Source of the DNA: Primula veris
Lineage: Eukaryota > Streptophyta > Magnoliopsida > Ericales > Primulaceae
Assembly (NCBI GenBank): GCA_963682055.1
Contig: OY821746.1
Coordinates: 26,726,481-26,790,480, forward strand
DNA length: 64,000 nt
Direction: 5' to 3'
The notes below the pieces were generated by a model. The model did no database searches. It had not been told where the DNA came from and was given only the letters and a program-made list of their open reading frames with translations. The translations under genes and the position numbers were made by a program. Below, piece after piece: positions 49,936-59,882 of this stretch (the first letter of the stretch is position 1; each line of letters opens with the position of its first letter).

Positions 49936-50409
49936 CAAAATATTATAAATACATTTATCATTTATTACTAACATGAGTATTTGAGTAAATTTAAGATAGG
50001 TACTAGTTTTTGAAACTAATTAATGATCAGTCACAAAAACCAATCAGAGTGAGACACGTGGCCGTACGCGATGCCCGCAGAGCACCGGATCGCGTCCTCT
50101 GCTTCCTGAAATTGTAGCCCTGTCCTTGTAGTTTCAAGTATCATCATTTCAGTCCATTTAGTTCAAATCTAAATAGAAAAGGCTATATGATTCCCAATTT
50201 TTATACATTAAATCTCATAATTTAATCCACGGCTATAACTTTTTACCCCCTATTAAATCTTAACATAAAATAGATTCAACTGTCCTAAAAACACTATAAA
50301 ATGATTAAAAACAAGGGAGAGTCAAAAAAATAGAGGAAAAAACAACTTTAAAACAAAAACAAAAAATTCTAAGAAAACATTTAGACCATTTCTAAAATAG
50401 TCTACAACA

Positions 50410-51250
50410 AAATATACTAGACATGTGAACTAATAAACAAGCTGACTCATTTTAAATATAGTATGAATCGTTTTTAAAATAGTCCGAGTCATCTAAACAT
50501 TGTGAGTGATTTTTAAAACAGTCCGAGATAATTAATATACAATTTGGGTTATTTTCAAAACAGTCTAGGTTATTTTATAAAAGTCTGAGACATTATAAAA
50601 ACAAATTGAGATATTTTAAAAACAGTATGAGTCATTTAAGTCATTTTAAAAATAGTTCGAGTCATTTAAAGAAGAGTTTTGAGTTATTTTCAAAACAATC
50701 TGAGTCACTTTAAGTCATTTTCAAAATAGTCTGAGCCACTTTAAGTCATTTAAAAAACAGTTTGAGTCATTTTAAGTCATTTTAAAAATAGTTGGGTTAA
50801 TTTAAGTCATTTAAAAAATACTTTGGGTTATTTTAAGTCATTTTAAAAACAATTTGAGTTAATTAATATCATTTTAAAAAAACTGTGTGAGTTCATTTAA
50901 GTCATTTTAAAAACACTCTGAGTTAATTTAAGTTATTTAAAAATAAGTCTGAATTAATTTAAGTCATTTTAAAAACAGTCTGAGTTAATTTAAGTTATTT
51001 AAAAATAAGTCTAAGTTAATTTAAGTCATTTTAAAAACAGTCTGAGTTAATTTAAGTCATTTTAAAAACAATCGGGTTTAATTTAAGTCATTTAGAAAAT
51101 AGTATGAGCTAATTTAAAAACAATTTGAGTCATTTAAAAAACATTATGAGTTAGTATAAAAACAGTACGAGTCATTTAAAAAACAGTCTGAGTCGTTTTA
51201 AAATGGTCCGAGTCGTTTTAAAATAGTATATGGTATTTGTAAAAAGTGTA
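50410..51250. repeat. Degenerate ~31-bp tandem repeat array
   Basis: More than twenty imperfect units of the type GTCTGAGTTAATTTAAGTCATTTTAAAAACA, with some half-units (GAGTCATTTAAAAAACAG). The most regular part is 50880-51080. AT-rich, without stops in only short stretches, and not coding. It fades at both ends. Confidence 0.85.
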
Positions 51251-51539
51251 TGGACATTTGAATAGTTTTATGGTGATTTGAAAATAATCCATGATCATTT
51301 AAAGATTATTTACGGTCACTTTAATAGAATTCTTTAAGAATGAGTTTCATGAAAATAGTCTAACATGTCGTTTGTATCACTTTGATATGAAATTATTCTT
51401 TAAAAATGACCAAATATTAGTTAACTAAACAATTTTTGTGTATCAATTTGTTAACTTTGGGACTTAAAGTATCTTTGTCTAAATTACTGGACCATATTTA
51501 TAATTTGACTAAATTAATGCAAAATTACAATCCAGCCCA

Positions 51540-51670
51540 ATAATTTCTCAGATCTGAAACTAGAGAGAGAAGAGCGACGGAGGAGTTCACGCTGACCGTC
51601 ACGGCCGCCGTCTGCCACCACCTGCACCATTCCCTCCACGTCGTCAGTCATCCTGTCCTCCAACTGTTTA
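51540..51670. other. GC-rich islet of unknown origin
   Basis: An isolated patch (around 'gagcgacggaggagttcacgctgacc' and 'cggccgccgtctgccaccacc') of much higher GC than its AT-rich surroundings, flanked by TATATATCTATATATAG. It resembles in character, but not in sequence, the GC-rich core of the MULE at 10240-10530. The open frame on the minus strand has no recognisable motif. Confidence 0.4.
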
Positions 51671-52038
51671 TATATATCTATATATAGGCTGTGTATATAC
51701 ATATAGATCATACACACTAGTAATCGTTACCACGTGTTGCGTGTGCGATGCGCGATATATATGATTCGGATAAATAAATTTTTAAAAATTATATTGAATA
51801 TATTAAATTAGAAATTATTAGTAATATAATATTTTTGTTATACAAAATACACGTAAAACTATTTTGCTTGATATATGATTATAATTGTTTTGAAAATATC
51901 ATAATTATTATGTATTTTTTATATTTTGAATTGAATAAATGTAAATGATTAATTAGTAAAAAAGAGTTGGGGCATTTTTAGAAAATGCGTAAAATTTGAC
52001 AGGCTCTGTTTTTCTTATATTGGCTTATACATATAGTA

Positions 52039-52040
<2 letters not shown>

Positions 52041-52082
<42 letters not shown>
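52041..52082. repeat. (AT)21 microsatellite at the LTR edge
   Basis: An AT run of about 42 bases directly abutting the first base of the 5' LTR, so the retrotransposon inserted into, or at the edge of, this tract. The 5-bp target duplication would be TATAT and is uninformative here. Confidence 0.9.
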
Positions 52083-52084
<2 letters not shown>

Positions 52085-52651
52085 ATAGAACATAAAAATC
52101 AGACCCGAATATTTTATTCGGGTCATAATCAACCCACTTTATAAATGGGTATCCAACGCTTAAATGGGTCATCTCATACTTTTTATAGGAATTGAGGTGC
52201 TACTACCAAAAGCCCAAGCCCAATCAAAGAGGGACCCATGTCTGAAAAATCCCTGGGATGAAGACATTTGTCAATATCCTATAAGGCGCAGTTGCCTATA
52301 AATAGCCAACTACCCCTCCTAGAAAAGGACCCAGAAAATCTATCCAAAAAATATAGAGAGAAGTTAAGAAAAGAGAGAAACTAACCAAAGCATATCACTT
52401 CGAGAAATAAACCGAGAAAAGACAGCCGAGCACCGAATAAAAGAGGAGAAAGATCAAGACGAGAGATTAAATAGTTATATCGAGCATAATTGTAAAACCG
52501 AAATAATAATCCGAGCAAATGTAATAGTCCGAACAAGGACAATAATCCGAGCAATAATAAAGATCAGGAAGTATCATTTATTCACGGTTGATTTATCATT
52601 ATATCATTGTTGAAAAGTCTAACGCGACCGACCAAAGTTATGGCTTTATCA
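52083..52651 (+). repeat. 5' long terminal repeat
   Basis: Starts TGATAGAACA and ends CTTTATCA, so the termini form the inverted pair TGATA/TATCA with canonical TG...CA. Length is 569 bp. A 10-bp perfect stem with a 3-base loop (GACCCGAATA ttt TATTCGGGTC) lies at 52102-52124. It contains the promoter (TATAAATA at 52297) and AATAAA at 52556. The U5 part repeats AATAATCCGAGCAA. The primer-binding site follows after 2 bases. Confidence 0.88.
52297..52304 (+). promoter_or_regulatory. LTR TATA box
   Basis: TATAAATA within GCCTATAAATAGCC, about 215 bases from the LTR start. Transcription would begin near 52330 (start of R). The AATAAA at 52556-52561 would serve 3'-end formation in the matching 3' LTR. 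Confidence 0.75.
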
Positions 52652-52653
52652 AA

Positions 52654-52673
52654 TGGCGCCGTCTCCGGGAATC
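52654..52673 (+). other. Primer-binding site
   Basis: TGGCGCCGTCTCCGGGAATC, two bases after the LTR. It matches 17 of 20 positions of the complement of the plant tRNA-Asp(GTC) 3' end as I remember it (TGGCGCCGTTGCCGGGGATC). It starts with the TGG expected against a tRNA CCA end. Confidence 0.8.
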
Positions 52674-52730
52674 ATCTAGTTCCCAACTAGTTTAGAATTC
52701 GAATACCAATACTCTGCCAGACGAGCGACA

Positions 52731-54386
52731 ATGGTTACCAATGTAGAGGAAACCCATCCCGAGATAGTAGAAACCAATAACCAAAACACGCAAATTAGCC
52801 AACAAGACCTCGACGATCTACTCGCTATCCGCGACAGATATGAAGCTATCCAATCCGGAAACCAACCAACGACCTCCTACGTCAACCAAGAACAACCGGT
52901 CGAACCACCCCGACATTTCATCGAAGGGATTGTCGACGAACACCTTTCGTCCTCGGAGGACGAACAAGACGTGCCCGTATTAAGGCGTGCACGAAGACGC
53001 TTAACCGGGTCCCAAGCAGGGCCGAGCTCAAGAGTCCCTTTGCCTACGGCCTCGGTCAACTCCGGTGCTCGTTTACAAACGGACGAGGCCCATCAGTTTG
53101 GTATGCCCGAGGATCATGTACTCGGACAGTCGCCCCGACTGCCGACTAATTCTCCGAGGATGATTACACCACCCACGGTGGAGGTACAACATGTCGTTCC
53201 ATTAGCCGATGAAAGGAACTACACCCAGCTACAAGCTCAGCTGGCGGCATGCATGACGGCCATGACAGCGGCCGGCATTGTATTGCCAGTTATCCAACCC
53301 AACAAAGACCCACGCCATGAAGTGGAAGATTCTGCCTACAGGGCCGCCCTGGAGGCAGCGGGTCGGCGACCCGATACAAGAGTCCCCCACCAAGGGGGCA
53401 ATGTCCCAATAACTATCGTCCATCCGAACACTCATATGGAACGTGTCCACACAAACACGAAGGACGATAGATATCCCGAATACAGGATCGGGGAGGGATA
53501 TGGCCCACCACCACATCAGGGAGGATACCCTCCCCCCTACCAAGTCACGGATGACGCGTTCCAACAGGCTTGGAACGTATGCCAAGAAACCCCGTGTGCT
53601 GAACAGATCACGCGGTACCGCAATCCTATGGGATTCGTCATCCCCGAATTCAGGCTCTATGACGGGAAGAGTTGCCCTATCGACCATCTGAGGCACTACA
53701 AGACGAAGATGGAACTGTGGAGTGATGACCATGCACTGATGTGCAAATTTTTCAAAAACAGCTTGGGTCAAGAGGCTTCGTCATGGTATCATAACTTACC
53801 ACGGGGCTCCATTAGAAACTGGGCAGAATTGCTAAGAGCATACTCCACCCGATACGCTGCTCATCGGAAAAAGAAGGTTAGTATCGAAACCCTTCTTAAA
53901 ATGACGATGATGCCAAATGAAAGGCTCAACGATTACTGCATACGTTTTATCGACGTAGCAAACCAGATTCCACGATATGCCAATAATATAGCCATCCAAA
54001 ACTTTATCAATTCCATCCCTAATGGCTATTGGGCGAGAAGGAAGTTCATAGGCAAAAACTTCCCGACCACTGATTCCCTGCTAGCCTATTGTACCCACCT
54101 CACCAATAAAAACGACGAACTGCGTTTCCTCAACCGAACTCTACCGAGAAGAGAGTCGGTCCGCGAGGCACAGGTGGGTCGCAAAAGAGTTAGAAATAAC
54201 CAGGGAGAAGCATTCCAACCGACCAGAAAGGGCAAAGAGCCCGAGGTCCATAGCAGGGGAGAGCGACCACGAGCACTAGAGCCCAAACCGCTCCAGATCG
54301 CATACCCAACACCGACCAACGAACATAAACCGCTCCAGCTCGCCTACCCGATGCCACCCAAGCCATTTCAACTGGTTCGGCCCTAA
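52731..54386 (+). CDS. gag: Gag, amino-terminal part (ends at in-frame stop)
   Basis: 551 codons from the first ATG after the leader. The first about 280 residues are polar and low-complexity. The retrotransposon Gag domain is at about 290-460 (FRLYDGKSCPIDHLRHY, FFKNSLGQEASSWYHNLP, NWAELLRAYSTRYA, MMPNERLNDYCIRFI). A basic, Lys/Arg/Glu-rich tail with two LQ-AYP-type repeats follows. It forms the particle core. The TAA at 54384-54386 is in the same frame as pol, and the Cys/His motif that closes gag in this lineage comes only after it (about 54543-54590). So the stop lies within gag, and this product lacks its nucleic-acid-binding end. This could be an inactivating mutation or a suppressed stop; I favour mutation. 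Confidence 0.85.
   Translation: MVTNVEETHPEIVETNNQNTQISQQDLDDLLAIRDRYEAIQSGNQPTTSYVNQEQPVEPPRHFIEGIVDEHLSSSEDEQDVPVLRRARRRLTGSQAGPSSRVPLPTASVNSGARLQTDEAHQFGMPEDHVLGQSPRLPTNSPRMITPPTVEVQHVVPLADERNYTQLQAQLAACMTAMTAAGIVLPVIQPNKDPRHEVEDSAYRAALEAAGRRPDTRVPHQGGNVPITIVHPNTHMERVHTNTKDDRYPEYRIGEGYGPPPHQGGYPPPYQVTDDAFQQAWNVCQETPCAEQITRYRNPMGFVIPEFRLYDGKSCPIDHLRHYKTKMELWSDDHALMCKFFKNSLGQEASSWYHNLPRGSIRNWAELLRAYSTRYAAHRKKKVSIETLLKMTMMPNERLNDYCIRFIDVANQIPRYANNIAIQNFINSIPNGYWARRKFIGKNFPTTDSLLAYCTHLTNKNDELRFLNRTLPRRESVREAQVGRKRVRNNQGEAFQPTRKGKEPEVHSRGERPRALEPKPLQIAYPTPTNEHKPLQLAYPMPPKPFQLVRP
54384..54386 (+). other. In-frame stop interrupting gag-pol
   Basis: A single TAA followed by GAG AGG. The frame is open on both sides: no other stop occurs between 52731 and 58649 in this frame. 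The next base is G and no plant-virus-type readthrough context (CAR YYA) follows. Confidence 0.85.
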
Positions 54387-57300
54387 GAGAGGGAACACCG
54401 AAACACTTTCGGACCGGTCGAGCTGCGATACACTTTCAACTTGTCTGCTGAAGATATCCTCAAGGATATATGCAGGGAAAGTTGGTATTCCCGACCACAA
54501 CCGATCATCTCTCCCCCCAATCAGAGAGATTCCAAGCTCTTCTGCGTATATCACGAGGATCATGGCCATCTCACTGAGCATTGCCGTAACCTGCGATGGA
54601 GAATGAACCAGTGGGGCGATGCAGGATACCCAGCCAAGTTCATCAAAGGAGCCGGGAATAAAGGCAAACAACTGGCCATCGAGGGATCTGACAACCGGCA
54701 AGGCAAAACGATCAACGTCGTTCATATGTCACGACCCAAGGGCCCAGGCGGGGAACGATCACGACAACGGCAGCTGGCCCACTTTGGCCAAGTAGCCAAG
54801 ACATCACAGGCGTCGACCTCTAAACGACAATGCACACCACGACGACATCCGCCCATTTCTTTCTCGGATCTTGACGAAGAAGGGGTGATTTACCCCCACG
54901 GAGACGCCATTAACCTCCGTGTTCAAATCGGCTTAGACACAGTCAGCAGGGTACTTGTCGACCAAGGAGCCTCTTGTGATATCATGTACAAGGAGCTCTT
55001 CGACAAGATGGAACTCAAGCTGCAAGATCTACAGCCTACCGATGTCACACTGATCGGATTCATCTCCGAAACGACCAAACCTTTGGGTAAGATCGTCCTC
55101 AGTGTCACAGCAGGGTCTATGTCGGTTCTCGTGGAGTTCTTAGTGGTCGACGACCACTCCGGGCACAACGCAATATTGGGCCGACCTTGGTTACATGCTA
55201 TGAAGGCCATACCCTCGACATATCACCAAAAGGTCAAATACCCAAATGATAGGGGGGCGATCGAGACAGCCAGAGGATGTCAAGAAGATTCAAGACGCTG
55301 CGAGGACATCACCGCGACTCTCCAAAAACAACGAAGCACTGTGGAACAACCCACCAGCACAAAGAAGATGATCAACCAAATATCCAAAGCTGAAAGGGTT
55401 GTCGAAGAACAAGTAGGAGAGACACTCAGGAAGGTGTATATACCAGATATGGACGAGGAGCATTACTTCCTCCTCGGCGACAACCTTCCAAAACAGGAAT
55501 CCGAGAAGTTGAAAGCATTCCTTCTCAGCAACACTGATAAATTCGCCTGGAGCCCTAAAGATATGCCGGGCCTAGACCCCAATACAGCATGCCACCACCT
55601 AAGTGTAAACACCGAGTACAAGACGATAGCACAGAGGAGCAGGAAAGTGTCTGTACAGCACAGAGCAGCTATAATCGCTGAAGTACAAAAGTTATTGGAG
55701 GCTGGAGCCATAAGAGAGGTTTACTATCCAAAATGGTTGTCCAACCCGGTTGTCGTCCCTAAGAAGAACGGGAAGGAGAGAGTATGTATAGACTTCACAA
55801 ACCTCAACAAAGCCTGCCCGAGGGACCACTTTCCCCTTCCGAGGATTGATCAACTGGTGGACGCAACTGCGGGGGCAGAACGGATGACCTTCCTTGACGC
55901 ATATTCAGGATACCATCAAATTCCCCTCGCCCGCGAAGATCAAGAAAAGACTTCGTTTATATCACCTTTGGGAAATTATTGCTATACGGTAATGCCGTTC
56001 GGCCTACGCAATGCGGGAGCAACCTATCAAAGGATGATAACAAGAGTATGTCGAGATCATATAGGGAAGACGATGGAGGTACACATAGACGACATGGTCA
56101 TCAAAAGCGAAAGAGCCACATCCCACCTTCAAGATATCAGGGACGTTTTCCGAACGCTGGGCGAGCACAAACTGAAACTCAATGCGAGCAAGTGTGCATT
56201 TGGCATCAGCAAAGGGAAATTCTTGGGGCATATGGTTAGCCAACGAGGAATAGAGGCTAATCCCGATCAAATAACGGCTCTACGAAACCTAGCAGCGCCC
56301 AAGAATAAGAAACAGGTACAAGAGCTCACGGGAATGATGGCCGCGCTGAGCAGGTTCATTAGCCGATCCGCAGATAAGGGACGGCCATTTTTCGAATCAC
56401 TCAAGAAGGATAGAAAATTCGTCTGGGACCCGGAATGTGAAGCTTCATTCAACAATCTCAAAGAGTACTTGAGGACATTGCCACTGCTAGTAAGGCCGAA
56501 CAGAGGAGACATTCTGGCATGCTACCTAGCAGTCTCCGCTACCGCTGTGAGCGCGGTCATCCTAAGAGAAGAAGGTCGCGAACAATTTCCGATCTACTTC
56601 GTCAGCAAGACTCTGGTCGAAGCCGAAACACGTTATCTACCCTTGGAAAAGCTGTGCCTGGCATTGGTCGTCGCAACCAGGAAGTTGCCACACTATTTCA
56701 TAGCTCATCAGGTCCGGGTATACACAAAATTTCATATTAAAGAGTCACTTCGACGGACGGACATTAGCGGCCGAGTTGCCGCCTGGGGGGTCGAGCTATC
56801 CCAATTTCATATCGAGTTTGCACCCCGCCATGCCATAAAGGGACAAGTCCTGGACGATTTCGTCGCAGAATTCACCGAAGGCTATGATGAGCCATTGGCA
56901 CTCTCTCCACAATCACACTGGCAGATACATGTCGACGGATCAGCCACCAAGGACGGATCAGGAGCAGGGATCGTCCTAAAGTCTAGAGAGGGAGCAATCA
57001 TCGAAAAAAGCATAAAACTGGGCTTCCGAGCTACCAACAATGAGGCAGAATACGAGGCCATGATAAATGGCATGCTTATTGCCCGGTCCCTCGGATGCTC
57101 CCACTTAATTGCAAGCTTGGACTCCATGCTCATCGTCAATCAAGCCATCGGCGAGTACCAAGCGAAAGATGATAGAATGATCCTCTACCAAGAGAAAGTC
57201 CAAAGCTTGATGGCAACCTTCGAACAGTGCGAGTTAGTAAGAATCAATCACACCGAGAATGCACATGCCGATGCATTGGCCACTCTAGCCTCGACATTAA

Positions 57301-58649
57301 CATTGACCGACACCCGATCGATCACAGTGGAACTACTGCCGACCCCGAGCATAATAAAAAGGGTAAACCGGGTGACATCGATACAGTATGAACTAGGATG
57401 GATGGAGGACATGACCCATTATCTGCGACGTGGAACGCTTCCGGTCGACAAGATAAAAGCGCTGAAAATTACAAGAAAAGCTCCTCGCTTCTGGCTATCC
57501 GAGGACGATAAACTATACAAATCCAGTTACCGGGGACCACATCTACTGTGCGTCCCGACCGAGCTACAACTGCCGGTCTTGGAGGAAATCCACGAAGGAT
57601 CCTGCGGAGCACACATCAAAGGGAGATCCCTTGCAAACAAGGCAATGACCCAAGGATATTGGTGGCCCTATATCAAGCGAGACGCCGATGCATACGTCCA
57701 ACGATGCGACAAGTGCCAACGATTCGCCAAGATACCATGGCTCCCTTCATCTATGATGACCCCGGTATCAGCACCATGGTCGTTCGCCCAGTGGGCAATT
57801 GATTTGGTCGGTAAACTCCCAAGAGCACCTGGGAATGTGGAATATCTGATCGTTGTGACTGATTATTTCACCAAATGGGTCGAAGCTAAACCCCTCCGAG
57901 AAATCAAAGCCAGCAACGTCAAACAATTCATTTGGGAATACATCATAACCAGGTTCGGTATTCCGTACGCTATAGTCGCCGACAACGGAACCCAGTTCAA
58001 AGATGCCAATTTACAGCTGTGGTACGAGGAACTCGGTATCCGAAAATTCTATTCGACGCCGACATACCCACAAGGGAACGGGCAAGCCGAAGTGTCAAAC
58101 CGAACAATATTAGACGGCATCAAGACCACCCTTGAACAGGCAAAGGGGAGGTGGCCCGAGCGGCTACTCAACGTTTTATGGTCGTGCCGAACTACACCCA
58201 AGACGGGCACCAAGGAAACCCCGTTTAGCTTAGCATACGGTGTTGAGGCCATCATACTGACAGAGATCGGGCTACCCACGCTCCGAACGACGTTGGTCGA
58301 GCAGGGAAATAATGAACAAAGAATGAGAGAAGAGCTCGACATGATAGACGAGAAACGAGAGATAGCGGCCCTTACCCTAGCTAAGTACCAACAAAGCGTG
58401 AAGCAAACCTATGACAAGAGAGTAAAAGGGTCTAAAGAATTCATGGTAGGAGAACTGGTGCTGCGACGAGTGACGGTCTATACCCGCAACGAAATACATG
58501 GCAAACTAAGCCCTACCTGGGAAGGCCCATACGAAATCGTCAAGCGAACAAGTCCAGTCTCTTACAAAATCAAAAGCGTCCTGTTCGCCAACAGCCGAGG
58601 GGAAAAGAATTCTTGGAATGTGGCTAACTTAAAGAAGTACTACGTATAG
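54387..58649 (+). CDS. pol: Gag C-terminus and Pol polyprotein
   Basis: One open frame of 1,420 codons after the gag stop; numbering below starts at 54441. The gag-type Cys/His motif (CVYHEDHGHLTEHC) is at about 34-47. The aspartic protease motif is VDQGAS with Asp174. Reverse transcriptase spans about 417-620, with FLDAYSG Asp486 and HIDDM Asp550/551 (His in place of the usual Tyr). The first RNase H (about 687-800) reads CYLAVSATAVSAV and lacks the first catalytic Asp. The second, archaeal-type RNase H (about 827-950) keeps Asp832, Glu868, Asp894 and Asp944. Integrase has the HHCC zinc site (about 1051-1095) and catalytic Asp1121, Asp1181 and Glu1217, the last two 36 apart. No chromodomain follows. 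No ATG marks the start, so expression depends on gag. Confidence 0.9.
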   Translation, partial: EREHRNTFGPVELRYTFNLSAEDILKDICRESWYSRPQPIISPPNQRDSKLFCVYHEDHGHLTEHCRNLRWRMNQWGDAGYPAKFIKGAGNKGKQLAIEGSDNRQGKTINVVHMSRPKGPGGERSRQRQLAHFGQVAKTSQASTSKRQCTPRRHPPISFSDLDEEGVIYPHGDAINLRVQIGLDTVSRVLVDQGASCDIMYKELFDKMELKLQDLQPTDVTLIGFISETTKPLGKIVLSVTAGSMSVLVEFLVVDDHSGHNAILGRPWLHAMKAIPSTYHQKVKYPNDRGAIETARGCQEDSRRCEDITATLQKQRSTVEQPTSTKKMINQISKAERVVEEQVGETLRKVYIPDMDEEHYFLLGDNLPKQESEKLKAFLLSNTDKFAWSPKDMPGLDPNTACHHLSVNTEYKTIAQRSRKVSVQHRAAIIAEVQKLLEAGAIREVYYPKWLSNPVVVPKKNGKERVCIDFTNLNKACPRDHFPLPRIDQLVDATAGAERMTFLDAYSGYHQIPLAREDQEKTSFISPLGNYCYTVMPFGLRNAGATYQRMITRVCRDHIGKTMEVHIDDMVIKSERATSHLQDIRDVFRTLGEHKLKLNASKCAFGISKGKFLGHMVSQRGIEANPDQITALRNLAAPKNKKQVQELTGMMAALSRFISRSADKGRPFFESLKKDRKFVWDPECEASFNNLKEYLRTLPLLVRPNRGDILACYLAVSATAVSAVILREEGREQFPIYFVSKTLVEAETRYLPLEKLCLALVVATRKLPHYFIAHQVRVYTKFHIKESLRRTDISGRVAAWGVELSQFHIEFAPRHAIKGQVLDDFVAEFTEGYDEPLALSPQSHWQIHVDGSATKDGSGAGIVLKSREGAIIEKSIKLGFRATNNEAEYEAMINGMLIARSLGCSHLIASLDSMLIVNQAIGEYQAKDDRMILYQEKVQSLMATFEQCELVRINHTENAHADALATLASTLTLTDTRSITVELLPTPSIIKRVNRVTSIQYELGWMEDMTHYLRRGTLPVDKIKALKITRKAPRFWLSEDDKLYKSSYRGPHLLCVPTELQLPVLEEIHEGSCGAHIKGRSLANKAMTQGYWWPYIKRDADAYVQRCDKCQRFAKIPWLPSSMMTPVSAPWSFAQWAIDLVGKLPRAPGNVEYLIVVTDYFTKWVEAKPLREIKASNVKQFIWEYIITRFGIPYAIVADNGTQFKDANLQLWYEELGIRKFYSTPTYPQGNGQAEVSNRTILDGIKTTLEQAKGRWPERLLNVLWSCRTTPKTGTKETPFSLAYGVEAIILTEIGLPTLRTTLVEQGNNEQRMREELDMIDEKREIAALTLAKYQQSVKQTYDKRVKGSKEFMVGELVLRRVTVYTRNEIHGKLSPTWEGPYEIVKRTSPVSYKIKSVLFANSRGEKNSWNVANLKKYYV

Positions 58650-58750
58650 GCAATGCTCCAAATACAAGTACAGGTGCTACCTTACCCTTCTTGCTTAATG
58701 GCATTATCTTTCTTCTTTTGAATGAATAAAATATATTATTATGCTGTCCA

Positions 58751-59589
58751 CTAATACTATGAAATTCCGTAAATGGCGTGTTACCGAAGGAACGTCTAGG
58801 AATACTATGAGATTCTCAACATGGCCGAAGTGCCTAGAAATACTATGAAATTCCGTAAATGGCGTGTTACCGAAGGAACGTCTAGGAATACTATGAGATT
58901 CTCAACATGGCCGAAGTGCCTAGAAATACTATGAAATTCCGTAAATGGCGTGTTACCGAAGGAACATCTAGGAATACTATGAGATTCTCAACATGGCCGA
59001 AGTGCCTAGAAATACTATGAAATTCCGTAAATGGCGTGTTACCGAAGGAACGTCTAGGAATACTATGAGATTCTCAACATGGCCGAAGTGCCTAGAAATA
59101 ATATGAAATTCCGTAAATGGCGTGTTACCGAAGGAACGTCTAGGAATACTATGAGATTCTCAACATGGCCGAAGTGCCTAGAAATACTATGAAATTCCGT
59201 AAATGGCGTGTTACCGAAGGAACGTCTAGGAATACTATGAGATTCTCAACATGGCCGAAGTGCCTAGAAATACTATGAAATTCCGTAAATGGCGTGTTAC
59301 CGAAGGAACGTCTAGGAATACTATAAGATTCTCAACATGGCCGAAGTGCCTAGAAATACTATGAAATTCCGTAAATGGCGTGTTACCGAAGGAACGTCTA
59401 GGAATACTATGAGATTCTCAACATGGCCGAAGTGCCTAGACATACTATGAAATTCCGTAAATGGCGTGTTACCGAAGGAACGCCTAGGAATATTATGAAA
59501 TTCCCAACATGGCCGAAGTGCCTAGGAATACTATGAAATTCCTAACATGGCGTGTTACCGAAGGAACGCCTAGGAATACTATGAAATTT
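58751..59589. repeat. 86-bp tandem repeat array in the retrotransposon 3' region
   Basis: About nine nearly identical 86-bp units followed by one to two diverged units. Each unit is a dimer of related halves: CTAGGAATACTATGAGATTCTCAACATGGCCGAAGTGC and CTAGAAATACTATGAAATTCCGTAAATGGCGTGTTACCGAAGGAACGT. ATTCCGTAAATGGCGTG recurs about every 86 bases from about 58764 to 59452. Copies differ by single bases, showing recent amplification. Tandem repeats in this position are known for Tat/Ogre elements. Confidence 0.95.
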
Positions 59590-59882
59590 ATATGCAGGTA
59601 CAATGCAAGGAATTATTCAAGTCCACATTACGGCGGCGATGTAATATAAATTGGCTAAAACAATGAAGGAGAATCAATCTAAACAACAAAATATCAACAA
59701 GAAGCATCTCCAAAACAGGAATAACGAAATAACAAATGATTTAGCAAGGAAAAATCGATCCACTCAATTAAATAGCAATACGGCAATGGAAAGGTACAAA
59801 ACAGGAGTAAAGAAATAACATAAATAGTCCTCGCCCGTATTACGGAGGCAACAAGAAGATCAACGACACTAAAGAGATTCAT
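59590..59882. other. Spacer between repeats and antisense frame
   Basis: AT-rich 290-bp stretch without a gene. On the minus strand it would be the 3' UTR of the antisense frame ending at 59883. CAAAACAGGA-TAA--AAATAACA occurs twice (about 59711 and 59799). Confidence 0.5.

Noticed and set aside
53229..53771. 180-codon minus-strand open frame opposite gag
   Set aside because: It lies fully opposite the Gag domain, has no motif and is explained as the shadow of a GC-richer coding strand. The same applies to the other minus-strand frames opposite pol.
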